Shown piece by piece: positions 27,080 to 35,897 of a stretch of 64,000 nucleotides of DNA. Position numbers and translations under genes: made by a program. Numbering within the stretch: the stretch's first letter is position 1; every line of letters begins with the position of its first letter. The stretch is from Polynucleobacter necessarius (GTDB lineage Bacteria; Pseudomonadota; Gammaproteobacteria; Burkholderiales; Burkholderiaceae): contig NZ_LT606946.1 of assembly GCF_900095175.1 (NCBI RefSeq), forward strand, positions 1,269,416-1,333,415, given 5' to 3'. The notes under the pieces were generated by a model. That model made no database searches. It was not told where the DNA came from and saw only the letters and a program-made list of their open reading frames with translations.

Positions 27080-28789
27080 ATGCACCTCTTAAGCCGTATT
27101 ACTTTTGCATCAATCTGTTTACTTTCCGCCAGCCAAATAGCTAATGCTGCCGGGAATGCCGACACCATTTTCTATGGCGGTGATATTGTCACAATGAATA
27201 AGGCGCAGCCTGCAGCTGAAGCTGTGGCTATTCAGGGCGGGAAAGATTGCCAAGGTCGGCTCTTTATCCCAAGTTAAAAGCTTGCAAGGAAAAGATACCA
27301 AATTAATTAACTTAAATGGCCAAACATTAATGCCGGGCTTAGTTGAACCCCATGTGCACATTATAGGAACGGCATTCTCAGAAGAGATTTTTCTAAATCT
27401 ATCCAACTTCACAATGCCCCATGACACCCTGGATAGCTTGGTAGCAAAACTGACTGCATATAGTAAAAACTTTAAAGACGGTGAGTGGGTCAATGCATTT
27501 GGAGTTGATCCATCCAGAACCGATCCTTTTATGTCCGAACTAACAGCGGATATCTTAGATAGAGTATCGACGACGAAACCCGTATTTGTATTAAATCAAA
27601 GCTTACATATTGCCTATGCCAATCACAAAGCATTGGAAATGGCTGGACTCAATGATTCAAGCCCCAACCCCAAGGGCGGCACGCTTTTAAAAGATAGCAA
27701 GGGACGCCTAACGGGTGTGGTCTATGAAGTTCCAGCTTTCGAATTATTTCTAAGCAAGATGCCTTTGCCTACTCAAGAAGTTATTGAGCAAGCTGTGGCT
27801 AAGGTTGGTCAAAGACTGGTTAGCAAGGGCGTCACCCCTTCAGCAGAAATTACTGTTAGCAGTTATCTTGGGGTTGATAAAGAATATGCTCTATTCAACA
27901 CCATGACGCGCAATGGTAAGTTGCCTGTCAGGGTTAGGGGTTATATGTACTCAAGCGCATACCCAACCTCGAATAAGAGCTATAAGCCAGGGCAAGGTGA
28001 TGACACGTTTAAATTAATCGGTGTCAAAATTGTGGCTGATGGCTCCAATCAAGGCTTGACCGGTGCGATGATCAAGCCATACGACTATCCAGCTGGGACA
28101 AGCAATACAGGTACCCTCAACTTTACGGAGCAGGAACTCTACGATCTAGCTAAACCAGGGTTTGATGAGGGCTGGCAAATCTCGGTTCACTCAAATGGCG
28201 ACAAATCAATTGAACAGACTTTGAATGTTTTTTCTAAGTTAGTCAAAAAAACCATCTGATGCCAAATCAAGATTAAGAATTGAGCATTTCACAGTACCAA
28301 CCTGAGACGCAAATTGATAAAGCAGCAAAGCTTGGGGTTGTTCCTGGTTTTACCATTGGGCACACCGACTATTGGGGCGAGGCGTTTCATAATCATCTAA
28401 TAGGGGCAGAAAGAGCTGATCGAATTGATCCTAGCGCAACTATGATTAAAAAAGGTATGCATTTTGCGTACCATAGCGATTCCCCAGTCTCACCAATTCA
28501 CCCCCTCAAGTACGCTTCCGAAGGCGCATCTCGACTATGGCAAGTTGCACCACAAAAGGTATTAAATCCAAGCCAAAAGGTGTCTATTAATAATGCTTTA
28601 AAAGCCATCACAATTGATGTCGCCTATCAACTAAAGATGGATGACAAGATTGGATCGGTTGAAGTGGGCAAATATGCTGACTTCGTCATCGTGAATCAGA
28701 ATCCGATGAAAACGGACGCATACAAAATTAGAGATATTGAAGTTAATGAAACCTGGGTTAATGGAAAACAGGTATTTAAGAAGCAGTAA
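27080..28789 (+). pseudogene. exported YtcJ-like amidohydrolase (family 3), broken by three one-base insertions
   Basis: Three consecutive open frames in different registers together spell one amidohydrolase of about 560 residues: signal peptide (MHLLSRITFASICLLSASQIANA), a GGDIVTMN start of the composite domain, the metal motif PHVH, then FHNHLIG, HSDSPVSP and a C-terminal GKYADFVIVNQNP. The frame is lost at 27242-27244 (three As where two restore GGKIAKVGS), at the seven-A run 28245-28251 (six restore KPSDAKSRLRIEHFTV), and at T28303 (removal restores ETQIDKAAKLG). Each break adds one base. The rest of the reading is intact, so inactivation looks recent, or the breaks could be sequencing errors. 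Such enzymes hydrolyse amide-like bonds; substrate unknown. Confidence 0.85.
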
Positions 28790-28813
28790 ACATTTTTATA
28801 TCTGCCCCATAAG

Positions 28814-28840
28814 AAAGGCCACCCCAAGGTGGCTTTTCTT
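28814..28840. terminator. bidirectional intrinsic terminator between the two broken genes
   Basis: AAAGGCCACC and GGTGGCTTTT form a stem with a CCAA loop; the plus strand has a TTTTCTTT run after it and the minus strand a TTTCTT run. It would end transcription of both the amidohydrolase (plus) and the TRAP receptor (minus), which converge here. Confidence 0.75.
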
Positions 28841-28877
28841 TATCTGCAATTAATATCCTACCCTTGGCACCCTGGCC

Positions 28878-29998
28878 TTAAAACTTCTTCGCAAAACTGT
28901 ATTGCGCAAATGCCTGTTCTGCGACATTAAACCACTGCACTTCCATGTTTCTGAATACGCGGTAATCTTCAAAGATCTTCTTGAACTGAGGGTTCTTAGC
29001 CGATTCTTCAGCATAGGTTTCTTGGCTAGCCTTGAAGCAGGCATCCATAACTGAGGTGTTGAACTTGCGTAATACTGCACCACCTTGAACCAGGCGTTGC
29101 AACGCTGGTGGATTCAAAGCATCGTACTTGGCACACATATCAGTGTGAGCCTCAAAACAGGCTGCTTGCCATGCAGCTTGGTATGCAGGCGGCAATGAAT
29201 CCCACTGCTTTTTATTCACTAGGAATGAAAGGCTAGCCGCACCCTCCCAGAATGCGAGGTAGTAATAATTTTTAGCAACCTTAGCTAAGCCCAACTTCTC
29301 ATCATCATAGGGACCCACAAATTCTGCAGCATCAATCGTACCTTTTTCTAATGCTGAATAAATTTCGCCAGCAGGCAACTGCTGTGGCACCACACCTAAC
29401 TTCGCAAGCACTTGGCCCGCAAATCCAGCGATACGGAACTTGAGCCCCTTGAGATCTTCTGGTGATTTAATTTCTTTGCGGAACCAGCCACCCATCTGAG
29501 TACCAGTTTGCCCACCCAAGAAGTTGACGACGTTATAGCTAGCGTAGAGCTCGCGCATCAGCTTCATGCCATTACCATGCAACATCCAAGCAGATTGCTG
29601 GCGCGCCGTCATGCCAAATGGTGCTGCAGTATCAAAGATAAAAGCGCTGTTCTTACCTATGTAGTAATAGCTGGCAGTATGGCCACACAGTAATAGCTGG
29701 CAGTATGGCCACACTCCACCGTACCATTTTGAACCGCATCCAATACTTGCAGGACTGGAACCACCTCACCCGCAGCGAACACTTTGACATTGAACTTGCT
29801 ATCAGTTGCTTTGCGCAAGGCGTTGGCAAATACTTCCGGCGCACCAATTAAAGTATCTAATGATTTAGGAAAACTTGAGACCAAACGCCAATTCAAGGTT
29901 GGCAAACTCTGTACAATAGACGGGGCAGCTAATGCGGCTGCACCCGCACCAATAGTTGCCTTCTTTAAAAAGGAACGTCTTTGCATCTTCTTCTCCAT
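28878..29998 (-). pseudogene. TRAP transporter periplasmic receptor (DctP family), broken by a 26-bp tandem duplication
   Basis: The N-terminal 113 codons read MEKKMQRRSFLKK, a twin-arginine signal, followed by LNWRLVSSFPKSLDT and GAPEVFANALRKATD, and then go out of frame. The remainder, from NSAFIFDTAAPFGMTARQQ to the end (QYSFAKKF), lies in another frame. A 26-bp direct repeat at 29663-29714 sits exactly at the junction; taking out one copy restores CGHTASYYYIGKNSAF and a 364-residue protein of normal DctP length, with the conserved GGWFRKEI and FVGPYDDEKLGL. TRAP receptors bind organic acids for a DctQM permease; no dctQ or dctM gene is in the window. Confidence 0.9.
29663..29714. repeat. 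26-bp perfect tandem duplication inside the TRAP receptor gene
   Basis: Two identical, adjacent 26-bp copies occupy 29663-29688 and 29689-29714, each starting AGTAATAGCTGG and ending GGCCACAC. Because 26 is not a multiple of three, the second copy shifts the frame and brings in a stop (the truncated product ends ILPAITT). Precise loss of one copy by slippage or recombination would repair the gene. Confidence 0.97.
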
Positions 29999-30031
29999 AA
30001 TATTTTTACTTTATAAGGTTGTTTCGTATTT

Positions 30032-31378
30032 TTATTTACCGCCAACAGTCATTGATCCAATTAAGATGGAGCCCGTTTCTTTGGTTCCACGAATCAGTGA
30101 ATCACTACCAATCATCTGAATATCCATCAGCATATCGCGCAAGTTGCTCGCAATCGTAATTCCCTCAACCGGGTGCTGGATCTCACCGTTCTCTACCCAA
30201 TAACCAAAAGCGCCGCGAGAGTAATCGCCGGTGACGTAGTTCACGCCTTGGCCCATGAGCTCAGTAACTAAGAGGCCCGTGCCCATTGCCTTTAAGAGTG
30301 CAGGCAATCCACCTTTAGGTGTCTTGCGACTTTGCAATGTCAGGTGATGGGAGCCACCAGCATTACCAGTAGTTTTCATGCCGAGTTTTCTGGCGGAGTA
30401 AGTGGACAAGAAATAACCTTGTAAGACACCCATATCAACCACTGTTCTCGCTTTAGTTTTCACACCTTCTTCGTCAAAGGGTGCACTACCTGTCATCGAT
30501 TTTAGGTGCGGGTTTTCAAAGAGGCTGACGTGCTTTGGTAATACTTGTTTACCCAGACTATCCAACAAAAAACTCGAGCGACGATATAGAGCACCACCAG
30601 AAACGGCCTGCACCAAACCACCTAAAAGTCCAGCCGCTAAGGGCGCCTCAAAAATAACGGGGCAACGGCGGGTCGTTAGTGATCTTGCCTTAAGGCGTGA
30701 AAGTGCACGCTCTGCCGCGTACTTACCAATCGCAGCTGGGTCAGCCAATTCTTCTGGGATACGCGAACTGGAATACCAATCATCTCTTTGCATCAGTGAC
30801 TTCTTGCCGCCCTCATTTGCAATTGGTGCACATGAAATGTAGTGACGAGAGAATGGATAGCCACCCATAAATCCATGGCTAGTCCCCATCATGAAATGCG
30901 CATGATGTGCAGATACCGAAGCCCCATCGCTATTTTGAATTTGCTTGCTCACTGCAAAAGCAGCGCCTTCAGCAGCACGCGCAATATCAATTGCGGTTGC
31001 CGAATCCAAGTCCCATGGATGAAATAAATCGAGATTCAGAGGATGATTTTCGAGAAGTTCTTTTTCAGCAGGGCCAGCACACAAATCTTCCGCCGTATGT
31101 TGGGCGATATGGTACGCAGCCTCAACCGTAGCCTTTAAAGACTCCTTGGTGAAATCACTGGTACTAGCATTGCCACGGCGATGGCCCAGGAAGACCGTTG
31201 CCCCAACCTGCTTATCCAAGCTTTGCTCAATGGTCTCAACCTCACCCTTGCGGACGGTAACTGAAAGACCCTGCCCTTCGGATACCTCTGCCACCGCATC
31301 TGAGGCACCCCGCCTTTTGGCTTCCGTGAGCATGAAATCAATGATTTCTTGAAACTGATTTGATGAGTATGTAAACAT
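30032..31378 (-). CDS. pmbA: metalloprotease subunit PmbA/TldE
   Basis: PmbA (TldE) works with TldD as a heterodimeric protease that matures microcins and degrades leader peptides. The 448-residue protein has the family's N-terminal segment with VRKGEVETIEQSLDKQVGATVFLGHRRG and the C-terminal MTGSAPFDEEGVKTK, followed by GNAGGSHHLTLQ and NYVTGDYSRGAFGYWVENGEIQHPVEGITIA. TldE itself lacks the HExxxH site that TldD carries. It is divergent from mog with a 26-bp gap. No tldD is in the window. Confidence 0.93.
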   Translation of the reverse strand: MFTYSSNQFQEIIDFMLTEAKRRGASDAVAEVSEGQGLSVTVRKGEVETIEQSLDKQVGATVFLGHRRGNASTSDFTKESLKATVEAAYHIAQHTAEDLCAGPAEKELLENHPLNLDLFHPWDLDSATAIDIARAAEGAAFAVSKQIQNSDGASVSAHHAHFMMGTSHGFMGGYPFSRHYISCAPIANEGGKKSLMQRDDWYSSSRIPEELADPAAIGKYAAERALSRLKARSLTTRRCPVIFEAPLAAGLLGGLVQAVSGGALYRRSSFLLDSLGKQVLPKHVSLFENPHLKSMTGSAPFDEEGVKTKARTVVDMGVLQGYFLSTYSARKLGMKTTGNAGGSHHLTLQSRKTPKGGLPALLKAMGTGLLVTELMGQGVNYVTGDYSRGAFGYWVENGEIQHPVEGITIASNLRDMLMDIQMIGSDSLIRGTKETGSILIGSMTVGGK

Positions 31379-31404
31379 GTCCTAATAATAGCTAGAATAG
31401 AAAC

Positions 31405-32028
31405 ATGAAGCATACTGAAGCCTGGAAACGATCCTCCCCTGACGAAATCAAAATTGGCCTAATCTCGATCTCTGACAGAGCGAGTAAAGGGATATACACG
31501 GATGAAGGGGTTCCCGCCCTCCGAAGCTGGCTAGAAAGCGCCCTCAGCACACCCTATATCTTTCATGAACGCCTAATTGCCGATGAGCGAGAAGTAATCA
31601 CTGAAACCATCGTGGAGCTCACCGATGATCTTGGCTGTGATTTAGTCCTCACCACAGGCGGCACAGGCCCTTCTCGGAGGGATGTAACCCCTGAAGCCAC
31701 TATGGATGCCGGAACCCGGGAAATGCCCGGATTTGGCGAGCAAATGCGTCAAATTAGCCTACGCTTTGTACCTACGGCGATTTTGTCCCAGCAAACCGCT
31801 GTTTTGCGAGAAATCGAAGGGCATACCGCCCTCGTCATCAACTTACCAGGTCAACCCAAATCCATCAAAGAGACGCTCGAAGGACTGAAAGACGCTGAAG
31901 GCAAGTCCGTTGTGCAGGGTATTTTTGCCTCAGTACCCTACTGCATTGAGCTGTTTGGCGGTCCCATTATCCAAACTCATGAATCGGTCATTAAAGTCTA
32001 TAGACCCAAAAGTGCCGTCAAGAAGTAA
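31405..32028 (+). CDS. mog: molybdopterin adenylyltransferase
   Basis: Adenylylates molybdopterin before MoeA inserts molybdenum. The 207-residue protein shows KIGLISISDRASKGIYTDEG, the nucleotide-binding TTGGTGPSRRDVTPEA and NLPGQPKSIKETL, all typical of MogA/MoaB. The start is fixed by position: no alternative start lies before the conserved core, and the ATG is 26 bp from the divergent pmbA start. It ends before a bidirectional terminator. Confidence 0.93.
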   Translation: MKHTEAWKRSSPDEIKIGLISISDRASKGIYTDEGVPALRSWLESALSTPYIFHERLIADEREVITETIVELTDDLGCDLVLTTGGTGPSRRDVTPEATMDAGTREMPGFGEQMRQISLRFVPTAILSQQTAVLREIEGHTALVINLPGQPKSIKETLEGLKDAEGKSVVQGIFASVPYCIELFGGPIIQTHESVIKVYRPKSAVKK

Positions 32029-32048
32029 GGCATCCTCTTGGTTGAATA

Positions 32049-32077
32049 AAAAAGGGTCTAGTAATAAGACCCTTTTT
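32049..32077. terminator. bidirectional terminator between mog and orn
   Basis: GGGTCT (32054-32059) and AGACCC (32067-32072) form the core of a stem flanked by AAAAAA on one side and TTTTT on the other, so the stem extends through A-T pairs and each strand ends in a T run. It lies in the 74-bp gap between the convergent mog and orn genes. Confidence 0.8.
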
Positions 32078-32102
32078 ACATCGCTCATACCAAGAAGCCG
32101 AA

Positions 32103-32690
32103 TTACTCCGGTAAAGGCACGATGAATTTTTCTCGGTAGTACTTGAGCTCTTCAATAGACTCTTCGATATCCGCCAAGGCGGTATGAGCCTGCTTCTTGG
32201 TGAAGCCCTTTACCAACTCCGGATGCCAGCGCTTGCAAAGTTCCTTGAGGGTAGAGACATCGATATTTCGATAATGAAAGAATGCCTCTAGTTTTGGCAT
32301 GTACTTCGCCATAAAACGGCGATCCTGACCAATCGTATTGCCACACATTGGCGCAATTCCAGGTTTGATGTATTTCTTCAGAAAAGCGATGCATTCTGCT
32401 TCAGCGGCCGCTTCATCCATAGTTGATGCCCTGACCTTATCAATCAGTCCAGAACGTCCGTGGGTGCCCTTATTCCAAGCATCCATGGCATCCAATAGGG
32501 CATCATCTTGATGAATCACCCAAACAGGGGCGGTGGCAATGGTGTTGAGATGCGCATCGGTGACAATCACGGCGATTTCCAAAATACGCTCTTTTTCAGG
32601 GTCTAGGCCGGACATCTCCGTATCCACCCAAATCAGGTGTTCACTGGGTGACGCTGTCTTAACTGCTGGGATAACTATTTTTTCACTCAT
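32103..32690 (-). CDS. orn: oligoribonuclease
   Basis: DEDDh 3'-5' exonuclease that finishes RNA decay by degrading 2-mer RNAs. The 195-residue protein has [20 protein letters not shown] (Exo I motif with the first Asp and Glu), [11 protein letters not shown], and the C-terminal [21 protein letters not shown] with the catalytic His and Asp. I chose the ATG at 32690, since the ATG at 32702 lies only 3 bp from the divergent M48 protease start; both are possible. Confidence 0.96.
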   Translation of the reverse strand: MSEKIVIPAVKTASPSEHLIWVDTEMSGLDPEKERILEIAVIVTDAHLNTIATAPVWVIHQDDALLDAMDAWNKGTHGRSGLIDKVRASTMDEAAAEAECIAFLKKYIKPGIAPMCGNTIGQDRRFMAKYMPKLEAFFHYRNIDVSTLKELCKRWHPELVKGFTKKQAHTALADIEESIEELKYYREKFIVPLPE

Positions 32691-32705
32691 ATCTATAATC
32701 ATCTC

Positions 32706-33965
32706 ATGACATTCACAATTGTTTTTCTAATCGCCTTCATCGCCAGCTTTGGTCTACGCCACTGGTTATCCCAACGCCAAATTCGTCACGTCGCCCTTAA
32801 CCGCGATGTGGTACCCGCCGAGTTTGCCTCTCAGATCTCCCTGGCCGAACATCAAAAAGCGGCCGACTACACCATCGCTAAATTACGCCTCGGTATTTTT
32901 GAAAACGGTGTCAGCGCAATTATCTTGATCAGCTTCACACTCTTGGGTGGTCTGCAAATTTTAAATCTATCCCTTCTGCAACTATTGGGGGAAGGCATTG
33001 CGCAGCAAATGGCTTTACTTATATCCATCGTCATCATCTCCGGAATTATTGATCTACCCTTTTCCTGGTACAAACAGTTTTATCTGGAAGAACGCTTTGG
33101 CTTTAATCGCATGAACGCCAAACTATTCTTTAGCGATATGTTCAAAGGTCTAGGGGTTGGTGGTGCAACTGGTGTTCCCCTCCTCTGGGTCATTCTGAGT
33201 TTGATGGCTCAAGCAGGAGACCTTTGGTGGCTCTGGGCCTGGGGTGTTCTTACTGCCTTCAGTTTATTAATGCAGTGGGTATTTCCGACCTTTATCGCAC
33301 CGATCTTTAATAAGTTCGAAGTACTAGAAGAAGGCGCACTCAAAGCACAAATCGAAGCCCTACTAAAACGTTGTGACTTTGCAAGCCAAGGTCTATTTGT
33401 AATGGATGGCAGCAAACGTAGTGCACACGGAAATGCATTTTTTGCCGGCATGGGTAAAGCAAAGCGCATTGTCTTTTTTGATACCTTGATTGAGAAACTC
33501 AATCCAGGCGAAGTAGAGGCAGTACTGGCTCATGAACTCGGTCACTACAAGTGCAACCATATTCGCAAACGCCTACTGGTTTCTTTTGCCTTGAGTTTTG
33601 TCACTCTTGCACTACTAGGCTGGGTCAGCACTCAGCCATGGTTCTACAGCGACCTTGGTGTGATGCCCAATCCGAATGGGTATAACGGCGGCTTGGCTTT
33701 AGCGCTCTTTATGCTGGTATCACCAGTATTTAGCTTCTTCCTCACCCCGCTATCTAGTTTGGCATCACGTAAACATGAATACGAAGCAGATGGTTTTGCT
33801 GCAGATAAATCCTCTGCAAATGATTTGATCTCTGCCCTGGTCAAGCTCTATCAAGACAATGCTTCGACTTTGACGCCCGATCCGATCTACACCGCTTTTT
33901 ATAGCTCGCATCCTCCCGCACCATTGCGCATTGCCAATCTCAAACGATTCAACCAAGCTACCTAG
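32706..33965 (+). CDS. M48 family membrane metalloprotease (Ste24/CAAX-protease-1 like)
   Basis: Zinc metalloprotease in the inner membrane, related to Ste24-type CAAX proteases. The 419-residue protein has several hydrophobic segments, the zinc motif HELGH (276-280) and the distal [14 protein letters not shown] with the third zinc-binding Glu. Its length and the FGFNRM element fit the CAAX prenyl protease 1 branch rather than the shorter HtpX. Bacterial members have no prenylated substrates, so a role in membrane protein quality control is inferred. rsgA follows within 6 bp. Confidence 0.88.
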   Translation: MTFTIVFLIAFIASFGLRHWLSQRQIRHVALNRDVVPAEFASQISLAEHQKAADYTIAKLRLGIFENGVSAIILISFTLLGGLQILNLSLLQLLGEGIAQQMALLISIVIISGIIDLPFSWYKQFYLEERFGFNRMNAKLFFSDMFKGLGVGGATGVPLLWVILSLMAQAGDLWWLWAWGVLTAFSLLMQWVFPTFIAPIFNKFEVLEEGALKAQIEALLKRCDFASQGLFVMDGSKRSAHGNAFFAGMGKAKRIVFFDTLIEKLNPGEVEAVLAHELGHYKCNHIRKRLLVSFALSFVTLALLGWVSTQPWFYSDLGVMPNPNGYNGGLALALFMLVSPVFSFFLTPLSSLASRKHEYEADGFAADKSSANDLISALVKLYQDNASTLTPDPIYTAFYSSHPPAPLRIANLKRFNQAT

Positions 33966-33970
33966 AATTG

Positions 33971-34993
33971 ATGGAGTTAATGGAACAATTTCATGCGCTA
34001 TTGACTGCCTCCTATGGAAGACATTATTTAGCGCAGCGCTTAGTAAAAGATGAGTGCGGCAATGAATCCCCTATCGGTGAATTAATTCAGGTAAGCACAC
34101 CAGCAAAGCAGCACATCGGCGCGGTAGGTGATCGCATGTTATTGGAGATGACTTCAGCCGATCAAGCGCGCATTATTCGCATCGAGCCACGAGAAAACTT
34201 ACTCTATCGATCCGATGCCTTTAAAAGCAAACTCATTGCCTCAAATGTTGATCAAATATTGGTGGTGCTAGCTACACAACCCGCATTCTCTCCTGACCTA
34301 CTAGGAAGAGCGGTTGTTGCTGCTGAGACTAATCAAATTGGTTTACATATTCTGCTCAACAAATGTGATCTCAAAGATAATTTAGAGCATGCCCGCAAAA
34401 TCATTGCGCCCTATGCGCGTATGGGCTACCCCGTAACAGAGGTATCTGCCAAGTTTGATGAAGCCTCTATTGAAGCGTTGCACCCGGCTATCTGCGGCAA
34501 GGTGTCCGTGTTTGTAGGTCAATCCGGTATGGGTAAATCTAGTCTCCTCAATGCCTGGGTTCCCAATGCAGCAGCGATTACTCAAGAGTATTCAGTTCGT
34601 TTAGATACCGGTAAACACACCACAACAGCTTGCCGCTACTTTGAGTTGCCTGAGGCTTGGGGACGTAATGCTAACGGTAAATTGGGCGCTTTGATTGATT
34701 CTCCAGGTTTTCAAGAATTTGGCTTAGCCCACATGTCGGCGAGTGAACTAGAGCATGCCTTTAGGGAGTTTCATGATCTGCTCGGCAAGTGCCGCTTTCA
34801 TAACTGCGCACACCAATCCGAGCCAGATTGTGCAATACGAGAAGCAGTCGACAGAAATGAAATAGCGCCAGAAAGACTGGCGCTATTTAGACAATTGCGT
34901 TCTGACTCAAAAACCGCTGATACGCAGATTCAGGGGATTAGCCAAGCCAAAGAGCGATGGTCAGCATTAGCAATAAAGCCATCCAAGCAATAA
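33971..34993 (+). CDS. rsgA: small ribosomal subunit biogenesis GTPase RsgA
   Basis: Circularly permuted GTPase that checks the 30S decoding centre late in assembly. An N-terminal OB fold is followed by the G4 motif NKCD, the G1 loop GQSGMGKSS (from residue 183) and G3 DSPG. The zinc site at the C-terminus reads CRFHNCAHQSEPDC (Cys274, Cys279, His281, Cys287). I chose the ATG at 33971 (340 residues); a TTG at 33968 and an ATG at 33980 are alternatives. The last 56 bp overlap the convergent CobD-family gene. Confidence 0.95.
   Translation: MELMEQFHALLTASYGRHYLAQRLVKDECGNESPIGELIQVSTPAKQHIGAVGDRMLLEMTSADQARIIRIEPRENLLYRSDAFKSKLIASNVDQILVVLATQPAFSPDLLGRAVVAAETNQIGLHILLNKCDLKDNLEHARKIIAPYARMGYPVTEVSAKFDEASIEALHPAICGKVSVFVGQSGMGKSSLLNAWVPNAAAITQEYSVRLDTGKHTTTACRYFELPEAWGRNANGKLGALIDSPGFQEFGLAHMSASELEHAFREFHDLLGKCRFHNCAHQSEPDCAIREAVDRNEIAPERLALFRQLRSDSKTADTQIQGISQAKERWSALAIKPSKQ
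34857..34887 (-). terminator. putative terminator of the CobD-family operon, inside rsgA
   Basis: AATAGCGCCAG (34861-34871) and CTGGCGCTATT (34877-34887) form a perfect 11-bp stem with a 5-base loop. On the minus strand the stem is followed by the U-rich ATTTCATTTCT, about 50 bases after the CobD-family stop codon at 34938. The hairpin is therefore suited to end that transcript, although it lies in the coding sequence of rsgA. Confidence 0.5.
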
Positions 34994-35897
34994 CCAAACG
35001 CCATACTAAGCCAATTGCAGATCGCATCGTGCGCTCATTCGGCTCAAGACCTACTTCGTAAACAACAGACTCACCTGCTTCAGCCATACGTAAAGCCTCA
35101 TCGCTATCAGGCTCGCTCATAGGCTCACCAAGTCGCACCCCTAAAGCACCACCGCCTGATGCCAAGATCACTGCTGACAAGGAGTCAGACCATTTGCCAG
35201 TCAAGTGGCGCCATGCATACACAGCGCCTTCGAAGTTGCCAACAATCGCAAAGCCCATTGCTGTGATGCGAGCTGGCACCCAATCCAATACGTAGAAAAA
35301 ATGACGAGCGGCTTCGCTGAGATTGAAATCACCTTTTTCTGACCAACGCTGGGCAGCTGTATCAGCCAAGCGATACAAGACCACGCCTGCTGGCCCCATT
35401 GGCATTAAGAACCAGAACAGCACACCAAATACATGGTGATGTGCGCCAATAATGGCACGCTCTAGCGCAAGTGAAATGACTTCAGTCTCGGTGAGATTGG
35501 AAGTATCTAATTCGGGGCCGTACCACTCCCCCAAGGCTGCACGTGCTGCCGGCAAATCATGATTTGCAATTGCCTCATGAACCAGCGTAAAGGAGTGGCT
35601 AAATTGGCGGAAGCCAAAAAATAAATAGGCAATGATTACGTTCCACACAAATCCCAAAATTGGGAAGGTCACCATAAACACAACATAAATAATGAAGACC
35701 AAGAATGTTGGTAGTATGAATGCAACTAGGCAGGCCATACGAGCACCAACCGGGCTTGCACCCTCCTCAGTCTTGCCGCCGAATTCGCCAGCAACCCAAT
35801 CCAACCAGCGAGCACTCATGCGGACACTCCAATGGCTCGAAGTTACTGGTCGGTATTGCTCAGCAATGAGGGCGAAAAGAATAGAAAAGAAAGTCAT
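34938..35897 (-). CDS. CobD/CbiB-family (AmpE-like) membrane protein
   Basis: A 319-residue integral membrane protein of the CobD/CbiB superfamily, which in cobalamin-producing bacteria makes the aminopropanol arm of the corrin. The N-terminus MTFFSILFALIAEQ, the segment FVLDWVPARITAMGFAIVGNFEGA (near residues 215-240, written here in part) and a final hydrophobic helix fit the family. No cobalamin synthesis genes are near, so an AmpE-like role is as likely; the family also holds the regulator AmpE. It overlaps the nudix gene by 4 bp and rsgA by 56 bp (convergent). Confidence 0.75.
   Translation of the reverse strand: MTFFSILFALIAEQYRPVTSSHWSVRMSARWLDWVAGEFGGKTEEGASPVGARMACLVAFILPTFLVFIIYVVFMVTFPILGFVWNVIIAYLFFGFRQFSHSFTLVHEAIANHDLPAARAALGEWYGPELDTSNLTETEVISLALERAIIGAHHHVFGVLFWFLMPMGPAGVVLYRLADTAAQRWSEKGDFNLSEAARHFFYVLDWVPARITAMGFAIVGNFEGAVYAWRHLTGKWSDSLSAVILASGGGALGVRLGEPMSEPDSDEALRMAEAGESVVYEVGLEPNERTMRSAIGLVWRLVIAWMALLLMLTIALWLG

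Noticed and set aside
28280..28789. 169-codon open frame that could be read as a separate amidohydrolase gene
   Set aside because: It continues the family alignment of the upstream frames, has no signal peptide or start of its own, and joins them after removal of one base at each break.
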